Positions 1-10,270 of a DNA stretch of 64,000 nt are shown here, in pieces. A model generated the notes under the pieces. That model worked only from the letters and a program-made list of their open reading frames with translations. It was not told the DNA's origin and did not search any database. How positions within the stretch are numbered: position 1 is the first letter of the stretch; every line of letters begins with the position of its first letter. The stretch comes from Buxus sempervirens. Lineage: Eukaryota; Streptophyta; Magnoliopsida; Buxales; Buxaceae. The translations under genes were made by a program, and so were the position numbers. Location of the stretch: assembly GCA_947561395.2 (NCBI GenBank), contig OX387194.1, positions 27,600,036 through 27,664,035 of the forward strand, in the 5' to 3' direction.

Positions 1-409
1 AATAACCTATTTTCGTGCAAAATATTTAATTAAACATTTCTATCACTTAAAACCTTATTTTCTCCAAATTAAGACGTGAAATCTCCTAATTACCCTTTTT
101 CCCACTTTTAGGCTTTTATTAATTTCTTTTAATTTCTAACTTGTCAAAATAATTTGTTTCCTTCTATTTTCTAATTCTAATTATTATTTGATGATCTATT
201 TACTAATTACCTTTTTCTGAAAATTACCAAAATACCCTTTTTATTCTTTTAGGCTAATTTCATTAAAATTCTTTCTTTATTTTCAGCTTAGGACTCATTT
301 GAATTAATTATCCTCTAAATCTTCACTTTTTATTTTAACTAGAACTTAATTCATATTTTCTTTTATTTATTATCTATTTATTTATTAGGTGAAAATTCGG
401 GGTTTTACA
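1..409 (-). mobile_element. Family A solo-LTR-like element, one end only
   Basis: This is the terminal part of a minus-strand family A element that begins left of the window. It ends in ATTCGGGGTTTTACA at 409, the mirror of the TGTAAAACCCC start. The stretch closely resembles 58760-59151, the same end of another minus copy, including a shared TTTTCGTGC motif, so the two copies are related. The flank at 410-414 is GCATG, a candidate target duplication whose partner lies outside the window. It was inserted into the family A copy at 410-920, just upstream of that copy's acceptor-side hairpin. No coding capacity is seen. Confidence 0.75.
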
Positions 410-920
410 GCATGCATGTGTTACCTACTGAGATATTCGTATCTCACCATACTTCTTATCTTATTTTTCAGCTAATATGCGAGAGGGGGATCATAGTGGT
501 GATTTCCAGGGTGATCTTGTTGACTATTTGCCGGAGGAGTTTTATTACCCAGATTTGATCTTAGGTTGAGGAGAGATGTTTTTTATGAGACTATTTGACA
601 GTTTATTCTATTTATTTGGTTTTGATGTATCAGAGAGATTGAGAGATTTAGTAACCCATTGATACCAGACTTGATTATTGGATTGGATGGTTTTATTTAC
701 TTTATTTCATATTTATGATGATGTTAGGTTTACACTTCCACACATTATGTTTCCGCACTCTGATAGTTATTAATAAATGGATTATTTGATTGTTCTAGTC
801 TGGTTTATTATGATGATTGTTTGATATGGGCCCAGTAGCATCTCAGATTCAGTTGTTGAATTAGCGAACCGGATTCGGATTAGGTGCCGGTTTGCATTGA
901 CCCGGGTTTGGGGCGTTCCA
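410..920 (+). mobile_element. Family A element, 3' tail
   Basis: This is the plus-strand tail of a family A element. It opens in the conserved CATGCATGTG segment, carries the hairpin GAGATATTCGTATCTC (430-445) and a pyrimidine-rich acceptor-like tract ending in AG at 470-471. It ends with GGGGCGTTCCA at 920, a degenerate form of GGGGCGTTACA. The head lies left of the window, beyond the nested element at 1-409. The following bases AGTAC (921-925) are the candidate target duplication in the minus element that hosts it. Confidence 0.7.
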
Positions 921-2477
921 AGTACATAGAGGTATTTAGAATCAGAAATCAAATCTCAATCTCAAGTTTAATTATAAATCCCAAATTCATTGATACATCT
1001 CATGATGGTTTAAGTCATTGCAAGTTCTTCCATAAAATCACTTTATATTGTAATTTGTAACCAAATATCTCTATTAGACTTATTCTTGTAAAATATGCAC
1101 AAATTCCTTATTAAAATGGATTTTTTATTAATTCCAGAGGAAAAACCTTTTAAACTACTCGACTTTACTTGTAAACTCCCTGGATTTTATTAAAGGTAAT
1201 TTCATAATCAAAATCTGTTCAAAAATTCACAACTATCCATTTTATAAAGTGGTCGCTTGACCTAGGTGCCTAGGCGCCTGGGTTGAGCGACCGTCTTAAT
1301 AAGCTGATGAAGGGATCACCTAATACATTGCTCAAGCAATGTGTTAGGCGCCCTTTATACAAAACAACCAAATGATCGCTTGACCTGGGCACTTAGGCGC
1401 TTGGGTTGGGCGACCATTGTTTTAATTCTACCATATGATTGCTTGACTAGGCGCTTAGGCGCCTATGTTGAGTGATCCCTGGAAACACTAAACTCATAAA
1501 AATTTGATTCTCTGTAACTTCAATATCACCACCTCTGACCTAAATTCAATCCTCCGAATCACTACATTTATCTTCTATAGCAACTTAATAACACATTACA
1601 CATTCGTAGGTTTAATTAAAACAAGATTACATCAATTCCTAATTTCATCTCCGAATAACATCCGAAATAGAGTTTTTCTCTCAAAATCATGATCAAACAT
1701 CATCCAATGAAATTAAAGCAATAATCAGTGTTTGAAAGGTGCTACTTACCTCTATTTAGCTCAGATTCAAACTTCTAAAATGCACGAATCCACTAATTTA
1801 GCTCAAATTTATTCCTTCCTTTACAATCTCATTGTTTACTGTAGAAAACAACTGAGATTGATTAGATCCTTCCAAATCTGATCTCTGATTCATAATGAGA
1901 TTAGTTTCAAACAAAATTGAATTTATAGAACCAGATCTCACTTGGTTTCTCTTTGATCTGAATAATTTTTTTAGATCTGATTTCGCCAAAACAGCTGCCT
2001 CTTAAATTCCAATTGAATTCCAGTTCTCTCTACTCTGATTTCTTCAATTCTGAACAAATCTTCCTTCTTCCAGAACTGTTCGTCCACTTTCAATCTTCAA
2101 ACCCTAAAGTAAGTCTCTGGAGAGTTCTAGATTTAGCGACTGGAAATGAACGACTATAACTAACTAACCACATATAAAGTTGCCGCCAAAATCCTCCTTT
2201 AAAACTCCCTTGTTTCCATGTTTGCCACTCCACCAACTACTACCTGTATGAACACACTTAATTAAAACAGCTCGTTTGCATGCTTGCCACATCACCTAAT
2301 CATATAAATTCAACCAATAGAAATTAAATAACTAACTTACCTCTTATTTCCAAATTTTGTAAATTTGAAACCCCAAATCTCCTTGTCATTATAAATTTCT
2401 GCAAAAAATTTACCATCACACTTACTATAATTACTAAAATCAGAAATTTTAATTATATTAAAATTCTGGATTTTATA
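921..2477 (-). mobile_element. Family A element, 5' half
   Basis: This is a minus-strand family A copy. Read on the minus strand it starts at 2477 (TATAAAATCCAG, a decayed TGTAAAACCCC), runs through the exon-1-like region, reaches a donor-like AGAG|GTAAGTAGCACC at about 1750-1740, and then an intron-like part with a cluster of GCGCCTAGG-type inverted repeats at 1250-1480. It is cut at 921 by insertion of the plus copy ending at 920. The bases after its outer end are GACGA (2478-2482). No coding capacity is seen. Confidence 0.65.
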
Positions 2478-4864
2478 GACGAGTTTGAAGAATAGAAACT
2501 CCTAAACAGGTTATAATTAGACTTCTAAATATAAATAGGAATTTTTGAGAAAATAGAAGGTTTATTTATTTTGTCTTGAACATGTGGTATTGAAGGAAGG
2601 GTTGTTGGACGTTTGGTTTAAAGTTTGAGAGAAGGAATCATGCCCAGAATTGAAGGAGAAGAAGAAAGGTTGCTGTTTTTGATAGTTTGGAGTTCGGATT
2701 TGTGAAAGAGGCAAGTAGCACCCTTGTTTTCATTTAATCGTTGCATGATTTTCGTTTATTTGTTAAGGATGATTTAGAAACATATTAAGAGGTGTTTTAG
2801 AAGCAAAACCATGATAATTTACACAAGGATTTTCGTAGGTTGTATGTTTATATTTTTGGTTTTTATAAAACTGTTAAAGTACGTATATATATGTTTGGTT
2901 TTGATTTGATTTGATTTATAAATGAAGTTTTATTGTGTTAAAATTTATTTAACGTGTCTAGAGGATGTTTATGAATGTTTTCGAAGTGATTTGAGGTGTT
3001 GGTTAGGTGTTATTTGATTTTAGTTGAAAATTCGCAAAGTTTCACAAAACTCAGATTTTTACAAGTTTCTATGGATGCCTGCAATCACGCTCGAGCACCA
3101 TGCCAGGCGCTGAGGTGACTGCCAGGACACTCGAACGCCATTGAAGGCCACCTACTTGTGTTTTTTTTTTAATTTTTCAAAACCCGAAAGTTGACAATTT
3201 TTGGTAAACCGAGTGCCCGGGAGAATGCTCAAGCAGGATCCTGAGTGGCTGATTTCTGGAAAATTTGTTTTACACGAGCGCCTACAATAGCGCTCAACGG
3301 TGCTCAAGTGTCCATGACAGAAAAATTGATATTTTTGAAATATACCTAGTCTTTTTATTATAAAATTGTTTTTATTAATTTACAACTTATGTACCAATAA
3401 GATTTGAGTGTTTTGAGAATGTTTGCACTGGTCATTGATTTAATTGAATTTTTATAAAGATTTTGGGTACGTTCTACTGAAATAGCTTTTATTCGAGTTT
3501 ATCGTTCCAAACTCTTTTCTTTTAAACTTGGTTTGATTTTATTGATTCTTACACTTGTATTTGACCTATCTAAAGATGTTTCTAGGGTTGTTTTGAAATA
3601 ATTGCGAATATTTTCCTCCGTGTACCTCGGAGTGGTTATTTCCTCACTCGTGTAGCTTGACTTTGAGTATTGTTTTCCTCCATGTACCTTGGGGATGATT
3701 TGAGAATGGATTATAATTGTTGTGGATTGTTTTTGAGTATCAAATATCGTATGATTTCAGTATTTTGTTTTACGTGTCTAATGGGCAGCTTGGTATGGAT
3801 TTTCATAGTTTAGTTAGGAGTGAAAATAGTGTTTTCTTTGTTTGGTTAAACCTGTTTCACATATGCTCCCGTCGTGTATCTCGACGAGGCCTTGCTGTAC
3901 CTGATCGTGCTGTAGCAATCCCACTCGTCGTGTATCTTGACGAGGCCTTACTTTACCTGATCGTGCTGTAGCAATCCCACCCGTCGTGTATCTCGATGTG
4001 GTTATCTTGGGTTACCCACCATGTATCTTGGTCTTGTATTCCTACATTGTTGCAGTTGATTGGATTGTATGTGCCAGCCCTCCGTGTATCTTGGTTGGAT
4101 GATCCGCGATTAGTCGATGACTATGTATCTCAGTTTCACACCTAAGCCTTGAGGTGGCAACCCTTGACTCAGGCATTTAGCTTTTCAGAGATGTATTGTT
4201 CTCATGAGTCCTGTGATGTCACATCATCACGAGGATTTGATTTGTTTGATTGGAAATTATTGTTTTGATATTGATTTGGAAAATTATTTGCAAATGAATT
4301 ACTGTTCTATATTTGAAACACATGCTATCTTTAAAATTATATACGATAAAATGCTTTATTCATGCATGTGTTACTTGCTGGGATTTTATATCTCATTCTT
4401 GCTTTGTTTTGTTTTGTTTTCAGACTTTTCTGGAGAGGACGATATTGCTGGGGTAGACCATAGGGTACTAGTGAGGAGTATCCATCGGACGATTACATAG
4501 AGGATGACTATTATTGCCTTATGTAGGATTTTGAATCATGTTTTAGGAGTTTATTTTTTTGTAGTTAGGGAGTTATTTTATGATTGGTGAGATGAGAGTG
4601 AGTGATGCAACAGACCTTCGTGTCCAGAATTTTATAGTAGGAGATTTATTTGTTTTATTTGAAGACAAGTTCAGAATTATTGAGTAATAAAGATTCAGAT
4701 TAGTTTGTTTTAATTCTCTTTTGTTTCCGCATTTTGATATTGATATAATTGTTGAATTATATTATGGAATTGGCTTGCTATGGGCTCATGCATAATGTTA
4801 CCGTGAGACGAGTTATATCTTTAATGAACAACTCAGATCAACAACTCAGATCCGGGGCGCTACA
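2478..4864 (+). mobile_element. Family A element, split, tail part
   Basis: This is a plus-strand family A copy whose head lies left of the window, because three nested elements intervene. It has a donor-like site of GC type (GAG|GCAAGTAGCACC, about 2711), a cluster of GCTCGAGCGCC-type repeats at 3080-3310, a hairpin array at 3616-4110, the conserved CATGCATGTGTTACTTGCTG segment, a hairpin (4380-4394) and an acceptor-like tract ending in CAG at 4421-4423. It ends GGGGCGCTACA at 4864. The longer translatable stretches here overlap the array and show no protein-like features. Confidence 0.75.
3616..4110 (+). repeat. Array of short hairpins (GTGTAyCT loop)
   Basis: These are spaced units with a shared centre GTGTAcCT or GTGTAtCT and changing complementary flanks. 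The unit at 3616-3632 pairs CTCCG with CGGAG; the one at 3870-3886 pairs CGTCG with CGACG, and near copies of it follow at about 3927 and 3981. It lies between the GC-rich cluster and the acceptor hairpin, the same relative position as arrays in other family A copies. Confidence 0.65.
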
Positions 4865-5890
4865 AAAAGTCTTATTGGAAAAAAGAAGCTACTTTTTAAG
4901 GGTATTTGCGAAATGGGGGGAGCATGTCATATCCGGTTGTTTTCTCCCCATTGTAACCCCGCATCAGCACATCAAAACACGTTCCACTTCTCTCTGTCAG
5001 ACTGTTCGTACCTTTCTATTCGCGCCATCGAACACCTGAGAGCGCCTTCTTCCCCGTTTTAAAACTCTAGCGATATTACGGCCACCCTCTCCGGCGACCA
5101 CCGATCGAAGGTGAAGGTAGACATTGGTACGCCCTTTACGAGCTCTCCGACAACCCCCATTCGAAGCAGATGCCTCCAACACAGGCCGTCGTTGACCACC
5201 CCATTCCGTTCGTCAACATCTTCGCCGATCACCATTGGACCCTTGGTGCCGAGTTCTCTTGCCTACACCGTTCTCCTGCAATGACAATCGACTTTCTCTT
5301 CGCCATTCGATAACCATTTTCGACGCTATCAGGTGACCGCCATTTGAAGCAACTCCCATCGAAACTTCCATTGAGATAGGGTAAGCAAGCTTCAACATTG
5401 GTTTGTAAATTTTTGCAATTTGTTAAAAATTCTGCCCTAAATTGGATAATCAGAAAGGGAAGATTTTCAATTTGTACATTTTGTGAGATTTGGGTTTGAT
5501 GTAGAGATTGTCATCATGTTTTTGCCTCTCTTGTAGTTTTGGGGGTTGTTTTAGAGACTGTCATCATGTTTTTGCCTCTTCCTTTTTTTTATTTTGGTAA
5601 TTTTCAGCATTTTTGTTTCATGAGCTTATGCTATACTATTTCAGATCCCATTTTTCAAGATGTAGACTAATTTCTTTGTGCATTTTGATCCTTTCTGTTA
5701 AACATTTGTACAATGTATGGATTTCAGTGGTATCTTGTTTTTCAAATTTGTGTAACCTCTGTAAATGTGAAAACTCACACTCCTTATATGGCAAATGTTT
5801 GACAAATTATATTTTCTAATAATCTTCAAGATGTGCAGAATCAAAATGTAAGTTCTGTGAATTTAGTAAAGAGGAAGGTGATGCTGCCAC
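4865..5890 (+). other. Non-repeat stretch resembling a 5' UTR and first intron
   Basis: This is about 1 kb with no recognisable protein. The part at 4980-5390 is C-rich and CG-containing, like plant 5' leaders. It holds only short reading frames, for example a 48-codon one from about 5171. GGGTAAGC at about 5375 could be a splice donor, followed by T-rich intron-like sequence. It may be the broken first exon of a host gene. I cannot name it and see no downstream coding exon before the repeats at 5894. Confidence 0.3.
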
Positions 5891-5893
5891 ACA

Positions 5894-6220
5894 GCTACCA
5901 CTTCGTTGGTAGCTCAAGGAAATGTAAGGTTTTCTAAATAAAGAATATTTCGTAAAGGCACTTGCGAGGAACAACGCCGCTACCACTCCGCTGGCAGCGC
6001 ATAAGTGAAATAGCGCATTGAAAATAAAGAGCGCGCACCTGCGTCTTAAGGCGACGCTGATACGCCGCTGACAGCGCATGAGTCATGCAGTGCTTTGAAA
6101 GTAAAGAACGCGCACCTGCGTCGTAAGAGAAGCCGACACGCCGCTAGTAGCGCAGAGCAAGATTGAAGAATCTAAAAATCAGTTCTGCACATGCTGCGTT
6201 CCCTCCCGCTAGCAGCGCGC
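5894..6220. repeat. Tandem repeat of about 77 bp with hairpins
   Basis: There are at least three diverged units with a period near 77 bp, anchored by GCGCAT/GCGCAG at about 5997, 6074 and 6150. Each contains a GCTxxCA...TGxxAGC inverted repeat. The clearest hairpin pairs GCTACCA (5894-5900) with TGGTAGC (5907-5913); another pairs near 5978 and 5992-5999. GCGCGCACCTGCGTC recurs between hairpins. The array precedes a possible copia-type LTR segment and may belong to it. Confidence 0.6.
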
Positions 6221-6225
6221 CCTTA

Positions 6226-6925
6226 ACTGGGTCAATTTGGATTTGAACGGGACTTGAGTTCGCTTCCAGCCGTCTACCCCGATCGCAAGGCGACGCCACC
6301 AGCGCTCGATGCGATCTAAGTTTTTCTTCTTTAAATAGACGAGCTGTATTTTTTAGAATGGACTTTTTCTTTTGATCAATTCGATTTGGATCTTGAGGTG
6401 TTCGAGATTCAATCAATTCATCTTTAGAGAGTCGGTGATCGAGTGAGGGGGAGATCTGAGAGAGATCTCCTGGAATTGAAGTTTGAGGATTCTTCTTCAT
6501 TTCGGAACTTCACATGATCGTATGATCTCGTGGATTGGTGATCGAGCTTGATGGATGCATAGGTGGATTCCTATTGCATTGGATCATCTCAGTGGGCTCT
6601 GAGGTGATTGTTACGATCTGGATTGATCGTGAATTGCAGCTTGTGGATTCAAGTTGTGTTACAGTTCGTGGATTCGAGCTGTGGATTGCTGTTGAGTGAG
6701 TTCAATTGTAAAGGTTAAGTGTGTTTTCCTTTGTAATTGCTTTTCATTTAATAGTGGAGATTCTAAGGGTTAGTCGCCTCATATAGACTCGAGGTTTTTC
6801 CTGGATCTGGATTCAGGTTATCTCGTATAAATTCTGTGTGTATGTTTCCGTATTGTTAAGATCAAAATTGTTGTAGATCGAGGACCTGTAGAGTAGTCTC
6901 CTACTCTTTCAACCTCTAATTAGCG
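6226..6925 (+). mobile_element. Possible Ty1/copia LTR segment
   Basis: The stretch from about 6690 to 6850 resembles the 3' part of plant copia LTRs: ATAGTGGAGATTCT followed by a spaced 'TAGTCGCCTC...AGGTTTTTCC...' block and a TAAATTCTGTGTG ending. This is pattern memory, not a database result. I could not place clean TG...CA ends or a target duplication. The short minus-strand reading frame over 6144-6500 looks non-coding. Confidence 0.3.
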
Positions 6926-7817
6926 TGGATGGAAGAAATTACAGTCAATGCCATGAAAAAAGTTATGAATTTGGTCACACACAAATGTTCCTGATTTTAG
7001 ATGTAATAAATAGGCAAATTTTCTTAATAGAAAATTATAGTAGTTAGTGGTATTTAAGGGATGAAGGTATATGTGGTTGCTGCTGGGATGGATCCAATAT
7101 TGACACAGTGCCTGCTTCGTTGTGATTTTTTTACATAATTAAATCTAAGTGGTTGGTTTTGATGTGGTTTTCGAATTGCTTCCAGTGACCTGAAATCAAG
7201 AGGATGGAATGGATTTGGGCAGCATCTTGATTCATGCTTACATGCTTGCATTTTACTTTGAACATTGCTTTTGGGCTACCATTGACCTGAAATTAAGTTC
7301 AACTTGAGATGGAACAGATTTGGCCAACATCTTGATTTCCAACCACTCCCCATAAGGTTCTTGGACATCTTGCATTTCCTGATTGCTTCCTCATGTATCT
7401 GTCATATAAGAAAAATCATTTCAAATTGACTTTCTTGAAACGTTATGGACATATGACAGTCATTAAGCTTCTTGATGTTCTAGTGGGCTGCAGTGGGATT
7501 TGCAACTCAACATTTTACATTTGTAGAGATGGAACCTGCCACTTTATATTTCTTCTACTTGAGAAATAGGTGCTATAACTTACAGAGTAGTGAATTATCC
7601 TCAAAGGTTCTGCTTGTGAGTGGAAGTGACATTGTCAAAATTACATAAAATTGGTGCAACCTCAGCAAGACAAGAATTAATAGAAGTTCAATATGATTCT
7701 GTTCTGTGAAAAGCAATGTTGAGAGGGGATGAAAAGTAAAATGGTAGTGCTGGGAATTGTTGGGTTGGAGTTTGATACATGCAATATTAGCATCATTATG
7801 CCACATCAATATTAGCG
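6926..7817 (+). other. Upstream region of the RALF gene with an imperfect direct repeat
   Basis: No gene is seen here. Two segments, about 7184-7238 and 7284-7340, are imperfect direct copies: both contain TGACCTGAAAT and a CATCTTGATT ending, about 100 bp apart. The region would hold the promoter of the RALF gene, but I see no unambiguous TATA box. The reading frame on the minus strand at 7573-7887 is a shadow. Confidence 0.35.
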
Positions 7818-7895
7818 ATGAAGATGGCCAAAACCACATTCCTACAGAAGAAGAAAGGGCAAGGGAAAGGGGAGGGAGAGACTCCACACAAGAAG

Positions 7896-8279
7896 ATGGC
7901 CAAAACCAAGTTCATACCCACTAAAATCCTTATCTTTGCCTTAGTTTTCCTTGAGACCCATTTCTTAGAATGCGATGGAGTTCATGTTTTAGGCTCTAAT
8001 TCATTGCAAAACAATGGGATCGATGTAATGGTGAAGAGGGGTTTTGATGGTGGAATTGGGGAATGCCTTTGGACGACCGAAGAAGCAGAGATGGACTCAG
8101 AGATCAATAGGAGGGTATTGTTGATGAAGAAGAAGTACATAAGCTATGAGACACTGAGGAAGGACATGGTTCCATGCTCAAAACCTGGTGTTTCTTACTA
8201 CAACTGTAGTGTAATGGGTCAGGCAAATCCTTATACTAGAGGATGTGAAGTCATTACACGTTGTAGAGGAAGAGGATAG
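7896..8279 (+). CDS. RALF-like (rapid alkalinization factor) secreted peptide precursor
   Basis: This encodes a precursor of a cysteine-rich peptide hormone of the RALF family, which is secreted, binds FERONIA-type receptor kinases with LRX/LLG partners, and raises apoplastic pH. The frame is open from 7818 (153 codons); I prefer the Met at 7896 (127 aa) because a typical signal peptide follows directly (KFIPTKILIFALVFLETHFL). Using 153-aa numbering, a dibasic RRVL (98-101) matches the subtilase S1P cleavage site RRxL. YISY (107-110) is the receptor-contact motif, and four cysteines (120, 130, 143, 149) form the two family disulfides. YYNC, ANPY and the RCRG end are also family-like. The mature peptide would be about 52 residues, which is normal. 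The gene is intronless, as usual for RALFs, and appears intact. A LINE lies downstream and solo LTRs surround the locus. Confidence 0.93.
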   Translation: MAKTKFIPTKILIFALVFLETHFLECDGVHVLGSNSLQNNGIDVMVKRGFDGGIGECLWTTEEAEMDSEINRRVLLMKKKYISYETLRKDMVPCSKPGVSYYNCSVMGQANPYTRGCEVITRCRGRG

Positions 8280-8636
8280 AGACATTAGATTTGTAGAAAG
8301 TTACTTCAATATATGGTAATGTTGTCTTTTGTCTTTGATTGTGATGTTCTTCTGGGATAAGATATGGTTATGTCTATTCACTCAAAGAGTCATGTTTCTT
8401 CCTCCTCTTGGATAGGTGTGGAATTTTCCCTTTTGTGTGTTTCTGTAGATTTTGGGCATTTTGTTTCCAACTGAGGGCTTTATGTCATGTTCTATTATTT
8501 ATCTATATAGAATGATGATATTTGATATATTCGACTTGTAAACACTTTAGAAGCAATGTAAAGGTTATGGGAATTTAGAATCAACAAAAGAATTGGTTAT
8601 TCCCAGTATTCAAAAACCTATATTAACCAAGTGACT
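8280..8636 (+). other. 3' flank of the RALF gene
   Basis: AT-rich sequence follows the RALF stop codon and is plausible as a 3' UTR. It ends at the LINE insertion site: AAGTGAC at 8629-8635 is repeated after the LINE tail at 10258-10264. No other feature is seen. Confidence 0.5.
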
Positions 8637-10257
8637 TAAATCTAAATATCCAAGTCTTAACTCATCCCATATTACCACCTGATATGTCTACCCTTAGCCA
8701 GGAGCTTGGTTGCAAGGTTTGTAAGTTTCCAATTACTTATCTCGGGATTCTGTTGGGGGCGACATATAAGAAGTTGTCTATCTGGAATCAGGTTATTGAA
8801 AGGATGGGGAACAAACTTGCAGGTTGGAAAGGATGCTTGCTATCCAAAGGTGGGAAATTAGCATTAATTAAAAGTTTATTATCAGGCTTGCCAACTTTTC
8901 TTATGTCCATACTAAGGATTCCTAAGTCAGTGGCAAGTAAGCTAGAGAAAATTTTAAGGATTTTCTTGTGGGAGGGGATGGTGGGTGAAGGGGAATACCA
9001 TCTAGTGGATTGTAACCAAATTTGCAGGCCAAAGGAGACTAGAGGTATTGGGTTGAGGCCACATACGATGTTTAATAAGGCTCTCCTTCAAAAGTGGCTA
9101 TGGAGGTTTGGGTGTGAAAGGGATAATCTGTGGAGGGAAATATTAAATCAGAAGTATGGAGCTTCCCCTACAGATTGGTTCCCCAACCTCTCAAGACACC
9201 CATTCAGGATAAGTCTTTGGAGACCTATAGCAAAATTGACCTCATCAGTGGAGGAAAAATGTCGCTATAGGGTGGGTGATGGCAGAAGAATAAGATTTTG
9301 GGAGGATATTTGCTGTGGGGTTTCAAAGTTTAGGGATTCATACCCTTTGATTTATAATATTTGCAAGAACAAACAGCCGAGAGTAAGTGACTATGTCATG
9401 GTATTGGATGCTGGAAATGTTTGGAACATAGAACTCAGACGCAACTTACTAGATTCGGAAATTAACAGATTTGAGAACTTGTTGTTTGAACTGTACAACA
9501 AGAAAGTGGGGCAAATGGAAGATTAGAGGTTCTGGTCGGAAGATAAGAAGGGTGTATTCTCAGTGAAATCAGCATATGCATCTATACAGCCTGTAGGTAA
9601 GGAGGAGGTGGTCTTCAAAAGTATTTGGAAGGGGAGGATTACAAGCAAGGTGGCCTTCTTCATTTGGACAGCAGCCTTGGACAAGATATTGAAAATCGAC
9701 CACTCGAAAAATAGAGGCTGGTATCTCCCCAATAGATGTTGCATATGCAAGGACGAGGAAGAATGCATGGCACACCTACTGGTACAATGCAAAGGTACAT
9801 CAAGACTGTGGGAAATGATGCTAAGGAGATTTGATACTGCATGGGTACAACCAAAGGAATTTAGAAAGACATTAGAAGCATGGGCTTGGAGGAAAGGAAA
9901 GTCTCACGAAGGTATGATTTGGAATTTAACTCCTGCAGCCATTGCATGGACAATATGAGGAGAACGAAAAACAAGGACCTTAAAAAATGAGGAGAGAAAC
10001 TGGGTAATCTTGGAAAAGGATGTACTAAAAATTCTGCACAGTTGGTTAGCTTGCTGTCCATATGGAGATAAAGTCCTTGTTGATGAGTTTCTTAATTGCA
10101 ATATATTCTTGTTTGGGTGGGGCATTGTAAGGGTCTTGAGGTTAGATTCAGATCCAGCTAATGGAAGTATTGTAAGGCAGGTAGACTAAATTGTACTGGT
10201 TAATACAGCTCCTATTTTTACAATATATAAAATCTGCTCATTTACTATTGAAAAAAA
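8637..10257 (+). mobile_element. 5'-truncated LINE (L1-type non-LTR retrotransposon)
   Basis: This is a 3' portion of an L1-type element, ending in a short A tail (about 10251-10259) and flanked by a 7-bp duplication AAGTGAC (8629-8635 and 10258-10264). It carries the C-terminal part of the reverse transcriptase ORF only, as expected for target-primed insertion with 5' truncation. A solo family A element later inserted a few bases beyond the tail, at 10271. Confidence 0.88.
8672..10189 (+). pseudogene. LINE ORF2 C-terminal relic (RT thumb region and zf-RVT)
   Basis: One reading frame runs from the LINE start to TAA at 10187-10189 and is broken by two stops. It shows the L1 signature ITYLGILLG, then NKLAGWKG..LLSKGGKLALIKS, LPTFLMSIL and a zf-RVT block with CCICKDEEECMAHLLVQC (about 9738-9791). 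Both in-frame stops fall where family members have Trp: TAG at 9524-9526 (before RFWSEDKKG) and TGA at 9956-9958 (AWTI*GER). TGG to TAG/TGA fits C-to-T decay of a methylated repeat. No endonuclease or RT catalytic core is present, so the copy is inactive. Confidence 0.9.
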
Positions 10258-10270
10258 AAGTGACCAATTA

